Source: Sediminibacterium sp.
Lineage (GTDB): Bacteria > Bacteroidota > Bacteroidia > Chitinophagales > Chitinophagaceae
Direction of reading: 5' to 3'
DNA length: 64,000 bases
Assembly: GCA_030158665.1 (NCBI GenBank)
Contig: JAOASM010000007.1
Span: forward strand, 62,001-126,000
Below, piece after piece: positions 19,545 to 28,274 of this stretch. The position numbers and the translations under genes are program-made. The notes under the pieces are model-generated. The model made no database searches, had not been told where the DNA came from, and saw only the letters and a list, made by a program, of their open reading frames with translations. Position 1 is the stretch's first letter. Each line of letters starts with the position of its first letter.

Positions 19545-20318
19545 ATGACTAGATTGATTTTAATTTCCTTTATCATGATACTACCATTTATGGCAAATGC
19601 ACAAACAACAAAAATAATTGCGCATCGTGGCGCCTGGAAAGAATTTAATTTGCCTGAAAACTCAATTGCTTCATTAGAAAAAGCGATAGCGCTACAATGT
19701 GACGGTGCTGAATTTGATGTAAGAAGAACGGCAGATGGTGTACTTGTGGTAAATCACGATCCAGTTTATTTTGGCGACACCATTCAAACCAATACTTATG
19801 CTTTTTTAAATAGAAACAAATTATCCAATGGAGAGTCATTGCCAACACTAGAACAGTATTTTTTAAAGGGCTGTAAAGACAAGCATCAGACTATACTCAT
19901 TTGCGAAATCAAAGCAGCTATTGAAGATAAAAAACAAGACTACTTGGCTACGATCGAAACATTGGCCCTTGCAAAAAAACTTGGAATCGAAAAGCGTATT
20001 GTCTATATCAGCTTTAGTAAGGACATCCTTACATGGATTAAAGAGCAGGATTCAAAAGCCATTGTATTATACTTAGAGTCCGATTTAACAATTGATGCAG
20101 TTGTGAAAAATAAATTCAACGGAATTAATTGGCATTATACTTCATTTAAAACAAACAGTCAGTTAAGCGAAAATGCAAAGAAAGCAGGATTGATGTTGGG
20201 AAGTTGGACAGTAAATGAATTATCCGATTTTGAAATTTTACAATCACAAGGAGTAGAATGGATTACCACCAATCATCCTCAACAATTTCAAAATCATTTA
20301 AAAGGACAAAAGCAATAG
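19545..20318 (+). CDS. Glycerophosphodiester phosphodiesterase family protein, exported
   Basis: 257 residues with a signal peptide (about 1-20, ending ANAQ). GDPD catalytic motifs are all visible: AHRG (H27, R28), E56 and D58 in GAEFDVRR, and H71 in NHDP; later CEIKA and TVNELSDF. It hydrolyses glycerophosphodiesters to glycerol-3-phosphate and an alcohol, likely in the periplasm, for phosphate and glycerol scavenging. It stands alone between the divergent DUF3050 gene and the convergent NTF2-like gene. Confidence 0.9.
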   Translation: MTRLILISFIMILPFMANAQTTKIIAHRGAWKEFNLPENSIASLEKAIALQCDGAEFDVRRTADGVLVVNHDPVYFGDTIQTNTYAFLNRNKLSNGESLPTLEQYFLKGCKDKHQTILICEIKAAIEDKKQDYLATIETLALAKKLGIEKRIVYISFSKDILTWIKEQDSKAIVLYLESDLTIDAVVKNKFNGINWHYTSFKTNSQLSENAKKAGLMLGSWTVNELSDFEILQSQGVEWITTNHPQQFQNHLKGQKQ

Positions 20319-20341
20319 CGCTATTGTAATCCAACTATTGA

Positions 20342-20809
20342 TTATTTATACCTCGTGTCAATAAGGTATTGAATCTTCCAGCCTTCTTTTAGCTTAACTA
20401 ACTGAAAACTATTCACGCCTTTGTGAGAGTAGTTGCCTTTATAATAAAAAGTATAAGGCGTCCAGACAGTTGCCATCAATGGATCTATATTAATGGACCC
20501 GAATTCAATTCTTTCATCTAATGCATTCGCTGTTTGCTTTCCTACACTTTGAATAAAATCTTTAACAGACTCTGTTTTTATCAATACACCCTCTGGTTTA
20601 TTAACTATTGTTTGAAAAATAACCTGATCTGAAAAACAAGTTTTTAGTAAGCTGCTGTCAGCTTGTTTCATTGCTACAAACATATTCTGTATCACCTGCT
20701 TTACTTCGTTTTCAGCCGATGCCGAGGTAGTTAAATGAGTTGATTGGGCCGTGGCGGAGTAGGGCAGGCTAGATAAAATAAAAAGGGTATATAAAATTGT
20801 CTTTCTCAT
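20342..20809 (-). CDS. NTF2-like (SnoaL/DUF4440-type) exported protein
   Basis: 155 residues, signal peptide about 1-21 (ending ATAQ). The rest fits the cone-shaped NTF2-like fold: a leading helix (EVKQVIQNMFVAMKQADSSLLKTCF), a mid strand MATVWTPYTFYYKG and the final FQLVKLKEGWKIQYLIDTR. Such proteins bind small ligands or act as simple lyases or isomerases; nothing here fixes a substrate. It is convergent with the GDPD gene and divergent from the DoxX gene. Confidence 0.72.
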   Translation of the reverse strand: MRKTILYTLFILSSLPYSATAQSTHLTTSASAENEVKQVIQNMFVAMKQADSSLLKTCFSDQVIFQTIVNKPEGVLIKTESVKDFIQSVGKQTANALDERIEFGSINIDPLMATVWTPYTFYYKGNYSHKGVNSFQLVKLKEGWKIQYLIDTRYK

Positions 20810-20900
20810 TGTATTGAATTAAAGTAGTTTGAAATTTTTAAAATTGATAGAGTAATTGTAAATTGATTGTAATTTAAAACCAATTATTCAATTCCACACC

Positions 20901-21266
20901 ATGAAAACGACTAAAATAATTTATTGGGTTACCACAAGTATCATTTGCTTATTCGCATCCACTGCTATTTTTATGAATTCTGAAATGGCCATTGAAGGCA
21001 CTAAGCATGTAGGCATACCACGTTGGCTAGGGCTAGAAATAAGTATAGGACAATTGATTGGTCTAGTACTGTTGATTGTTCCTGCTGTGCCTGCACGTAT
21101 AAAAGAATGGGCTTATGTTGGATTTGGCATTTTATACATTTCGGCTGTTGTAGCACATATTGCCATTGGAGATCCTATTAATAATACCGTTATGGCTATT
21201 GTGTTTTTTGGATTGTTGTTGGCTTCTTATACAAGCTTTCATAAATTACAAAAAGCAAAAATCTAA
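20901..21266 (+). CDS. DoxX-like family membrane protein
   Basis: 121 residues with four hydrophobic segments. The pattern TKHVGIPRWLGLEISIGQLIGLVLLI and IKEWAYVGFGILYISAVVAHI is typical of the DoxX-like family (PF13564 type). Role is unclear; related proteins influence redox or envelope functions. The gene is monocistronic and ends at a bidirectional terminator. Confidence 0.82.
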   Translation: MKTTKIIYWVTTSIICLFASTAIFMNSEMAIEGTKHVGIPRWLGLEISIGQLIGLVLLIVPAVPARIKEWAYVGFGILYISAVVAHIAIGDPINNTVMAIVFFGLLLASYTSFHKLQKAKI

Positions 21267-21290
21267 TTCAACACAAGCATCTATGCTGCA

Positions 21291-21324
21291 AAAAAAGGCG
21301 CTCAAATTTGAGCGCCTTTTTTTT
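21291..21324. terminator. Bidirectional terminator between DoxX and serine hydrolase genes
   Basis: The perfect palindrome GGCGCTCAAATTTGAGCGCC (21297-21316), flanked by an A-run and a T-run, serves both convergent genes. Confidence 0.92.
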
Positions 21325-21341
21325 AAATTTTTAATTTTAAT

Positions 21342-22550
21342 CTATTTAGGTAATGCGCTGAGCATTAACTTCAAAAATCCGTCTATTGATTTGTCATCCA
21401 TCCATTTTATAACAGCAACCAATTCGTGTTCTGGATCCACATAAATAGCGTTGGTACCATTGCCAATATGCGCATAGGCATTTGCTGGTGCTGATGGATA
21501 CATTTTACGATCTGTATTTAAAAAATAATTCATAAATCCATATCCAGTATTAGCACCAGTTGGCGTAGTTGATTGCTTAATCCAATCTTCGGATAGGATT
21601 TGTTTGCCATTCCAGTTACCTTTTCTTAATGTGAGTAGGCCAAATCTAGCCATATCATACGCATTGATAAAAAGACCACCTCCAAAATGTCCGCCGCCAC
21701 TAACCGACTGTATCATCTTGCCGTCTAAAACAATCCACGCATTCTTATATCCAGTCCAAGCCCATGTATTTGACGCTCCAATGGGTTGCATTACTTGCTC
21801 TCTTAATACTTCCGGCAATGGTTTTCTCCATACAGTTGTTGCAGCCAATGCTAAGGCATTGACTCTTGTATCGTTGTATTTATAAACCGTACCTGGTTCA
21901 AAACGTTTTCTGGTTGTCCACTCTTCTGGTTTATCTGATGGTCTATCTGCCCAATCTGGCTTACCCCACAATACGCCTTCCCAATCGCTTGTTTGTCTAA
22001 GCAAATGATCCCAGTTAATCGTTTTATTATGTGCAGTTTCAAATGGATAGATGAATGCTGTTTGTGCAATTGGGTTTTGATCTATTGTTGAAGTTGCAGT
22101 TAAGGTTTCTATAGGTGGCAAATAAGTATACACTTTGTCATTGATAGATCGAATCAATCCTTTATCCACTGCCAACCCAACTACAGTAGACAACATGCTC
22201 TTTGTCACACTATTCACCATTTCTACCGAATTCAAGTTTCCCCATTCTGCAATGATATAACCCTTATACACTATGACTCCTGCAGCTGGGCCACGACTCG
22301 CCATTGGACCAATAGGATCCGAAAATGGTTCTTTGCCAAATTGCATCGCCTGTGTTAGCTGCAAGTTTTTGGGGAATTTAGTTTCATGTGCAATGGCATA
22401 TTGTATTGCTTGATTTAACACAACGCTATCTATTCCAAAAACAAGGGGTGATTTTTGTTCCCATTTTGACACAGTCGGATAATAGGGCTTTACTTGCGCA
22501 CCCGCTACAAAACAGATACTAAGTAAAACAAAGAGGAGCTTTTGCTTCAT
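21342..22550 (-). CDS. Serine hydrolase, class C beta-lactamase/DD-peptidase family, exported
   Basis: 402 residues from the ATG at 22550 (MKQKLLF); an ATG two codons upstream is equally close. Signal peptide ends around AGAQ. The nucleophile motif SxxK is SVTKS (VNSVTKSMLS), the tyrosine motif is YKYNDTRVN, and a Gly-rich region (SVSGGGHFGGGLFI) follows. The fold hydrolyses esters, amides or D-peptides rather than necessarily beta-lactams. It follows the M28 peptidase gene by under 20 bases, so the two are probably one operon. Confidence 0.87.
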   Translation of the reverse strand: MKQKLLFVLLSICFVAGAQVKPYYPTVSKWEQKSPLVFGIDSVVLNQAIQYAIAHETKFPKNLQLTQAMQFGKEPFSDPIGPMASRGPAAGVIVYKGYIIAEWGNLNSVEMVNSVTKSMLSTVVGLAVDKGLIRSINDKVYTYLPPIETLTATSTIDQNPIAQTAFIYPFETAHNKTINWDHLLRQTSDWEGVLWGKPDWADRPSDKPEEWTTRKRFEPGTVYKYNDTRVNALALAATTVWRKPLPEVLREQVMQPIGASNTWAWTGYKNAWIVLDGKMIQSVSGGGHFGGGLFINAYDMARFGLLTLRKGNWNGKQILSEDWIKQSTTPTGANTGYGFMNYFLNTDRKMYPSAPANAYAHIGNGTNAIYVDPEHELVAVIKWMDDKSIDGFLKLMLSALPK

Positions 22551-22569
22551 GATCATTGTTTTGTATTGA

Positions 22570-23859
22570 TTATTTTAATTGTGTTGTATCCACTCTTGTT
22601 GGAGTGTCTTTTCCAGCAACGATGGATTGGGCACTAATGGCAATTGCCTTAATAATTTCATTCATATTATCTAGATCCAATGTTTCAATATGATCTGAAG
22701 CTTTATGGTAATTAGGCTCTGAATCCATTTTAGACGTAGAAATCGTATGTGCAGCAACACCAAGTCTTGCAAGTGTTGCATTGTCAGATCGGTAGAATAA
22801 ATTTTGTTCGGTATAAGGATCCGGATAGAATTTAAAGCTTGATCCATCTAAATTTTTTTGTAAGATCGCTCCCATATTTGTTTTATCAAAGCCAGTAATA
22901 TACGCACTGTTCTTTCCCCACTTACTTTCTGTTCCAATCATTTCGATGTTAAACATCGCTACTACTTTTGATGGATCTAATTGTTTTGAAAAATACTGTG
23001 CGCCATACCCACCCACTTCTTCTGCAGTAAATGCTGCAAATAAAATAGTACGTGCATTGTTATTTAAAGCTTTATAATACTTAGATAACATAATCATAGC
23101 AGTAGTTCCAGCAGCATCATCATTCGCGCCATTATAGATTGAATCACCATTTACCATATTTTTGGTATTGATCCCTAAATGATCATAGTGCCCAGAAAAT
23201 ATGACATATTCATTAGGTAAGGTTTTGCCAGGAATCATGGCAACTACATTGGCTAAAGACATGGATTCAATTTGATGACTAGCTTGTATGGTATATTTTA
23301 AAGGCGATGTATTGGTTAATACAAACACTACGTTCGCTTGCTTAGAAGATAAATTATTTTTGAAACGAACCAATCTTCCAAAATTTTGCGCATGTGCTTC
23401 ATCTACCAACACAATCGTATTTTGATTTGCGCCAATGATTTTAGCCGCTGCTTGATTTAAATTTTCAGTTGCTGCTATTTTTGCAACAGCGTAGCCAACG
23501 GTTTCGTTCATATTGATTTCTGGTTGTACTGTCACCACTATCACTTGTCTGTTATCAATTGCAACTCCATCCAGGGTTGCAGATAAGCTTATAAATTTGG
23601 GTCTGTTAATAGTGAATGCTTGCAGGTAATTGTTGTCTCCTTTCAATGAGGTTAAGCCCACAGCTTCAAACTCCTTTGCAATAAAAGCAGCCGCTTTTTC
23701 AATGCCGGGACTAAAAGTGCGGCGTCCTTCCATTTCGTCAGAAGCTAAAACGCGTTCAATTCTTTCGGTTTCGGACTTTGTAATCACTTTATGTATGAGT
23801 TGGCTAGCACCTAAGAAGGGGATTAGCAATGCAATACATATTAATTTAATCATTCTCAT
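22570..23859 (-). CDS. M28 family zinc aminopeptidase, exported
   Basis: 429 residues, hydrophobic signal (about 1-19). The di-zinc centre is recognisable from GHYDHLG, NGANDDAAGT, FTAEEVGGYGAQ and a later DSEPNYHKASDH. A protease-associated-like insert lies around residues 110-190. It should remove N-terminal residues from peptides in the periplasm. First gene of a two-gene unit with the serine hydrolase downstream. Start may be the first Met or the third codon (MIKLICI). Confidence 0.9.
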   Translation of the reverse strand: MRMIKLICIALLIPFLGASQLIHKVITKSETERIERVLASDEMEGRRTFSPGIEKAAAFIAKEFEAVGLTSLKGDNNYLQAFTINRPKFISLSATLDGVAIDNRQVIVVTVQPEINMNETVGYAVAKIAATENLNQAAAKIIGANQNTIVLVDEAHAQNFGRLVRFKNNLSSKQANVVFVLTNTSPLKYTIQASHQIESMSLANVVAMIPGKTLPNEYVIFSGHYDHLGINTKNMVNGDSIYNGANDDAAGTTAMIMLSKYYKALNNNARTILFAAFTAEEVGGYGAQYFSKQLDPSKVVAMFNIEMIGTESKWGKNSAYITGFDKTNMGAILQKNLDGSSFKFYPDPYTEQNLFYRSDNATLARLGVAAHTISTSKMDSEPNYHKASDHIETLDLDNMNEIIKAIAISAQSIVAGKDTPTRVDTTQLK

Positions 23860-23946
23860 GTTATTGGTTTTAGAATTGCTTTAAAGATAATTTCATTTTG
23901 AATGCAAATAAAAAAAATGATGTTGGGCGGAGGATTAAAGATGGAT

Positions 23947-23975
23947 TTAAACCTTTGAATTTATTAATTGTCTAA
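23947..23975 (+). promoter_or_regulatory. ECF-sigma-type promoter 1: TTAAAC-N16-TGTCTAA before DUF1800
   Basis: TTAAAC (23947-23952), 16 bases, then TGTCTAA (23969-23975), 20 bases before the start codon. The same pair with identical spacing occurs three more times, at the ECF sigma, anti-sigma-like and Spy-like genes. Confidence 0.75.
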
Positions 23976-23995
23976 ATTGCTAACAAATATCCTTC

Positions 23996-25600
23996 ATGCC
24001 GCTAAGCCCCCTCACTAGCAATTTAGGACTTGAACCTTATCAAGGATCCTGGACAAAGCAAACAACAACTCATTTATTAAATAGAGTCTTATTTGGCGCA
24101 AAACAATCGGAGGTACAAAACTTTTTGAAGAAAGGCTTGAACAACGCCGTAGCTGAATTATTAAATCCAACTGCTCCGCTACCAACTCCCCCACTTAATG
24201 AGTACAATTCGGCTACAGTAATTGATGCAGCGGTTGCTCCCGGCACTACTTGGATCAATCAACCTACCGCCGACGGCACCATCAACAGTTTACGCAGGGC
24301 CAGTTTCAAGAAATGGCTTACCGGTGTCATGATCCAACAAGATATAAGTATTAGAGAGAAGTTGACGCTATTTTGGGCCAACCATTTTGGTACAGAAGCG
24401 GATACCATTTCAAACGCAAACATGCTGTACCAACATCATGATACGTTAAGAAAAAACGCCATTGGAAATTTTAAAACAATGATTAAGGCGGTTACCATCG
24501 ACCCTGGTATGTTAAGGTACCTCAATGGCTACCTCAATACAGCTACTGCTCCAGATGAAAATTACGGCAGAGAATTACAAGAGTTGTTCACTGTAGGAAA
24601 AGACAATGCCGTTCAATACGCTGAGTCTGATGTGAAAGCAGCGGCAAGAGTATTAACAGGATGGCGCATCAATGCCAGCTACACAAGCTATTTTGATGCA
24701 ACCAGACACGATACAGGCAATAAACAGTTTTCAAGTTACTATAATAATAAAATAATCATTGGCAAAACAGGACAAGCTGGAGCAACTGAAACAGATGAAC
24801 TGATAGACATGCTTTTTGGTAAAACAGATATGGCAAAATATATCTGCAGGAGATTGTATAGATGGTTTGTGTATTATTATATTGATGATACGGTAGAAAA
24901 AAATATCATTACACCACTCGCTGAAATTTTTATATCAAACAATTTTGAAATTAAACCTGTGTTGTCGGCTCTTTTTAAAAGTGTTCATTTTTATGATCAG
25001 CTTTATATTGGATGTCAAATTAAAAGTCCGATAGATCATGTCATTGGTACCTTACGTAAAACCAATGTCATTTTTCCAGACGCCATTACTGATTATGCAG
25101 ATGCTTATGTACATTTTAATAATATGGTAAGTCAACTGACTAGTCTTGGTCAAAATCTTGCAGATCCGCCGAATGTGGCCGGCTGGCCTGCATATTATCA
25201 ATCTCCAGAATTTCACGAATTATGGATCAATGCAGACACACTTCCTAAAAGAAATAAATTTACCGACTTAATGCTTGAAACGGGTTATACCAGAAATGGC
25301 AGAAGGGTAATCATAGATACAATAGGATTGGCAAAATCTATATCTAGTAATCCAGCTGATCCCAATCAATTGATTCAAGATTTATTTGATCTTTTAATTG
25401 CTACCGATATTGAACAAAGCGCGAAGGATAATTTAAAAAAACAAATTTTATTAAGTGGACAAACTTCAGATTACTATTGGACGGATGCTTGGAACAACTA
25501 TCAATCCAATCAAAATACAATCAATTTTAATTTGGTGAATAACAGACTGAAGGCATTGATAAAATATATTATGAACCTGCCAGAGTATCAATTAAGCTAA
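23996..25600 (+). CDS. DUF1800 domain protein
   Basis: 534 residues, no clear signal peptide. DUF1800 marks: TTHLLNRVLFGAKQSEVQ, KLTLFWANHFGTE, NYGRELQELFTVG, DVKAAARVLTGW and DPPNVAGWP. DUF1800 and DUF1501 proteins are encoded as a pair throughout Bacteroidota, Planctomycetes and others; their function is unknown. The stop codon is followed at once by the ATG of the DUF1501 gene (TAAATG), so they are translationally coupled. An ECF-type promoter lies directly upstream. Confidence 0.9.
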   Translation: MPLSPLTSNLGLEPYQGSWTKQTTTHLLNRVLFGAKQSEVQNFLKKGLNNAVAELLNPTAPLPTPPLNEYNSATVIDAAVAPGTTWINQPTADGTINSLRRASFKKWLTGVMIQQDISIREKLTLFWANHFGTEADTISNANMLYQHHDTLRKNAIGNFKTMIKAVTIDPGMLRYLNGYLNTATAPDENYGRELQELFTVGKDNAVQYAESDVKAAARVLTGWRINASYTSYFDATRHDTGNKQFSSYYNNKIIIGKTGQAGATETDELIDMLFGKTDMAKYICRRLYRWFVYYYIDDTVEKNIITPLAEIFISNNFEIKPVLSALFKSVHFYDQLYIGCQIKSPIDHVIGTLRKTNVIFPDAITDYADAYVHFNNMVSQLTSLGQNLADPPNVAGWPAYYQSPEFHELWINADTLPKRNKFTDLMLETGYTRNGRRVIIDTIGLAKSISSNPADPNQLIQDLFDLLIATDIEQSAKDNLKKQILLSGQTSDYYWTDAWNNYQSNQNTINFNLVNNRLKALIKYIMNLPEYQLS

Positions 25601-27172
25601 ATGAAAAGAAGAAATTTTTTACGCAATAGCCTGGCAGTGCTTACCCCAACTGTAATCAGTGGCAATCCAATACATGTTTTAAACAATCATAGCATTGTAG
25701 ATCCAGAAGTATTAGCAAAAGTAGACAACGACAGGGTACTAGTTATTATTCAATTAAATGGTGGAAACGATGGATTGAATACAGTACTGCCGGTAAATCA
25801 ATATGGGCAATATTATAATGCTAGAACCAATATTGCAATCCCAGAAAAAAAGATCCTTTCTTTAAATGGATACAGTGCCACTGGCTTACATCCTGCCATG
25901 ACCTCCATGCAAAGATTGTTTAATGAGGGGCAACTTGACATTGTACAGGCAGTGGGATATCCTCAACCCAACTTTTCACATTTTAGGGCAACAGATATTT
26001 GGATGAGTGGATCGGATAGCAACGAATACTTAAATACTGGATGGGCTGGTCGTTTTTTAGACAGCAACTACCCTGGCTATCCAGACAATTATCCCAACGA
26101 AGTTGATACAGATCCTTTAGCGATTCAAATTGGCTCAATCACTTCATTAACATGTCAAGGTCCTTTAGTGAATATGGGCATGAGTATTGCAGATCCAAAT
26201 TCATTTTACAATTTGTTTGATGCTACAGAGCAAGCAGTACCTAATACCAATGCGGGTTATGAATTAAGTTTTATCAGAAGAATTTCAAAGCAAACCAATA
26301 AATACGCTGCGCGTATAAAAGCTGCCTCTGATGCTGTGACGCAGCAGACTGTATACCCCAACACTAGTCTTGCCAATCAATTAAAAATTGTGTCTAGATT
26401 AATTAAAGGTGGATTAAAAACAAAAATCTACTTAGTCAACTATGGCGGATTTGATACACATGCAAATCAAGCGGTAGCAACAGATACGGCTACGGGCACA
26501 CATGCGAATTTATTAGGTGCCATCTCTGAAGCAATAGGTGCTTTTCAGAATGATATTAAAAATCAAGAAATAGAAGACAGGGTGATTGGTATGACGTATT
26601 CTGAATTTGGAAGAAGAATTAAATCCAATGCCAGTGGCGGAACAGATCATGGTGCAGCTGCTCCACTTTTTTTATTCGGCAAAAATGTAAGAGGCGGTGT
26701 ATTTGGAGAAAATCCAACCATTCCAACGACTGTAACTGTTAGTGACAATGTACCTTATCAACATGACTTTAGAACGGTATACAACTCTATTTTAAAATAT
26801 TGGTTCTGTGTGAAGGAAGCAGATAATTTGCAAATTATGCTAAAGCAATATCCTACCTTAAACTTAATCAATGCTAGCGCTTGCGCTATTGAAATGGAAA
26901 ACCCTGTTTTTGAAAAAAATGCAATGATTGTGGCATATCCTAATCCATTTTCACAACAATCCAGGGTTGAATTTAAAACAGAAGGTGGACATACCTTAGT
27001 TCAACTACTTGACGCATCTGGCACGGTCATTAAGTTATTGGTCGACGCAACTTATAATTATGCCGGCATGAATAGTGTAACGATACAAGGTGGAGACTTA
27101 AAACCTGGAGTCTACTATATAAGAATTCAAAACGGGGTACATCAATATGTCAAGACAATTATCAAGATGTAA
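25601..27172 (+). CDS. DUF1501 protein with N-terminal Arg-rich (Tat-like) signal and C-terminal T9SS sorting domain
   Basis: 523 residues. N-terminus MKRRNFLRNSLAVL is a twin-arginine-like signal. The DUF1501 (sulfatase/alkaline-phosphatase-like) core has QLNGGNDGLNTVLPV, GYPQPNFSHFRATDIW, YSEFGRRIKSN and TDHGAAAPLFLFG. The last about 80 residues form a type IX secretion sorting domain: AYPNPFSQQSRVEF, LLDASGTVIK, LKPGVYYIRI and VKTIIKM. So it is predicted to pass the inner membrane by Tat or Sec and then be exported to the surface by T9SS. Coupled to DUF1800 upstream; the ECF sigma gene follows. Confidence 0.9.
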   Translation: MKRRNFLRNSLAVLTPTVISGNPIHVLNNHSIVDPEVLAKVDNDRVLVIIQLNGGNDGLNTVLPVNQYGQYYNARTNIAIPEKKILSLNGYSATGLHPAMTSMQRLFNEGQLDIVQAVGYPQPNFSHFRATDIWMSGSDSNEYLNTGWAGRFLDSNYPGYPDNYPNEVDTDPLAIQIGSITSLTCQGPLVNMGMSIADPNSFYNLFDATEQAVPNTNAGYELSFIRRISKQTNKYAARIKAASDAVTQQTVYPNTSLANQLKIVSRLIKGGLKTKIYLVNYGGFDTHANQAVATDTATGTHANLLGAISEAIGAFQNDIKNQEIEDRVIGMTYSEFGRRIKSNASGGTDHGAAAPLFLFGKNVRGGVFGENPTIPTTVTVSDNVPYQHDFRTVYNSILKYWFCVKEADNLQIMLKQYPTLNLINASACAIEMENPVFEKNAMIVAYPNPFSQQSRVEFKTEGGHTLVQLLDASGTVIKLLVDATYNYAGMNSVTIQGGDLKPGVYYIRIQNGVHQYVKTIIKM

Positions 27173-27189
27173 ACTAAAACTGCATTGAA

Positions 27190-27218
27190 TTAAACCTTTA
27201 GACTTCTTTTTGGTCTAA
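27190..27218 (+). promoter_or_regulatory. ECF-sigma-type promoter 2: TTAAAC-N16-GGTCTAA before the sigma gene
   Basis: TTAAAC (27190-27195), 16 bases, GGTCTAA (27212-27218), 11 bases before the sigma start codon. Suggests autoregulation. Confidence 0.78.
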
Positions 27219-27229
27219 CTTAAACTAGC

Positions 27230-27769
27230 ATGACGGACCAAGCACTTATAACACAGTTTCAAAATGGCGACTCTAAGGAGGGCGCTTTTACACAGCTTTT
27301 AAAAAGGCATAAAGAGCCGGTTTTTTTTCAAATTAAAAAAATGGTGCTCGAACATGCAGATGCAGATGATATTGCTCAAGCCGTCTGGATCAAAGTATGG
27401 AATAAGCTAGATGGATTTAAACAAGAAAGCGCCTTTAGTACCTGGCTTTTTAGAGTTGCTTACAATGAAACCCTGAATTTTATTGCACAAAAAAAGCGTA
27501 TTCAAGGTCAAACAAAGCAAAATCAACTTGAGCAGGAAATGGAGCATCCAAGTACCCAAAATGGGCTCAATGAAACTGCTATCCAGATAAAACTTGAGCG
27601 TGCCATTGCAGAACTTCCTGAAAAACAACGCTTTGTGTTTATGTTAAGGTACTATGAAGCCTATGATTACGAAAAAATTGCGTCTATCACAGGAACCACA
27701 GTTGGAGGTGCCAAGGCGAATTATCATCAAGCAGTCAAAAAAATGACTGAATTAATTCAGAACACTTAA
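27230..27769 (+). CDS. ECF-subfamily RNA polymerase sigma factor
   Basis: 179 residues. Sigma region 2 (about 20-90) includes DADDIAQAVWIKVWNKLDGF and STWLFRVAYNETLNFI; region 4 (about 120-172) includes AIAELPEKQRFVFMLRYYEAYDYEKIASITGTTVGGAKANYHQAVKKM. No extra domains. It would direct RNA polymerase to alternative promoters; the TTAAAC-N16-nGTCTAA sites here, resembling known ECF promoters (AAC in -35, CGTC in -10), are the natural candidates. The next gene probably encodes its anti-sigma factor, whose promoter overlaps this stop codon. Confidence 0.92.
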   Translation: MTDQALITQFQNGDSKEGAFTQLLKRHKEPVFFQIKKMVLEHADADDIAQAVWIKVWNKLDGFKQESAFSTWLFRVAYNETLNFIAQKKRIQGQTKQNQLEQEMEHPSTQNGLNETAIQIKLERAIAELPEKQRFVFMLRYYEAYDYEKIASITGTTVGGAKANYHQAVKKMTELIQNT

Positions 27770-27794
27770 ACTTTTGACCAATTAACAGGTCTAA
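27766..27794 (+). promoter_or_regulatory. ECF-sigma-type promoter 3: TTAAAC-N16-GGTCTAA overlapping the sigma stop codon
   Basis: TTAAAC (27766-27771) overlaps the TAA stop of the sigma gene; GGTCTAA is 27788-27794. The next ATG is 8 bases downstream, with a second in-frame ATG at 27818. Confidence 0.75.
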
Positions 27795-27802
27795 ATAACG
27801 AT

Positions 27803-28207
27803 ATGGAAAAGGAATCAATGTCAAAAGAATTAGAAAAAGCGCTGGAGCGCTTCAAGGCTAAAAGCGATGAAGTACCCCAGGGGTATTTTGATCAATTTGA
27901 ACTTGAGCTGATGCATAAGATTCAAAGCGAAAACCATGCACCCAAGCAAGCCAATATCATTTCTTTGTTTGCAAAACAAAAAAAATATTTGGTTGCTGCA
28001 AGTTTGTTATTTGCTGTTGCAACAGGATATCTTTTTTACAATCAATTAAATGAGCATACGATTTCAACAAATGAAATGGTACAAATTGAATCGCTTCCAG
28101 ATGAAGTGATTGAGGCTTATGTTGATAATAATGAGCTTGTTGCCGAAGTTGAATGGAATAGTGCCATTGAATCTGCAGGAGCAAATATTTCTTTAAAGAA
28201 CAATTAA
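27803..28207 (+). CDS. Probable anti-sigma factor, single-pass membrane protein
   Basis: 134 residues. The N-terminal about 60 residues are charged and helical (LEKALERFKAKSDEVPQGYFDQFELELMHKI). One transmembrane segment (about 65-83, LVAASLLFAVATGYLFY) is followed by an acidic periplasmic tail (SLPDEVIEAYVDNNELVAEVEWN). I do not recognise a named family; the arrangement (cytoplasmic head, one TM, periplasmic tail, directly after an ECF sigma gene) is that of Bacteroidota anti-sigma or co-regulator proteins. There is no zinc-binding HxxxCxxC motif. The translation start could be the second Met (27818), which would give a longer leader after promoter 3. Confidence 0.65.
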   Translation: MEKESMSKELEKALERFKAKSDEVPQGYFDQFELELMHKIQSENHAPKQANIISLFAKQKKYLVAASLLFAVATGYLFYNQLNEHTISTNEMVQIESLPDEVIEAYVDNNELVAEVEWNSAIESAGANISLKNN

Positions 28208-28229
28208 AAAAATAATTAACAGAACTGTC

Positions 28230-28258
28230 TTAAACCAGTTCAATAAAATTTCGTCTAA
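28230..28258 (+). promoter_or_regulatory. ECF-sigma-type promoter 4: TTAAAC-N16-CGTCTAA before the Spy-like gene
   Basis: TTAAAC (28230-28235), 16 bases, CGTCTAA (28252-28258). A start at 28266 leaves only 7 bases after the -10, so the in-frame ATG at 28275 is the more likely start. Confidence 0.78.
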
Positions 28259-28274
28259 ATTTCAAATGTCATTT

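Noticed and set aside
20313-20326. Perfect palindrome CAATAGCGCTATTG over the GDPD stop codon
   Set aside because: It has no loop and no T-tract, so a terminator call is not supported; such a short palindrome can occur by chance.
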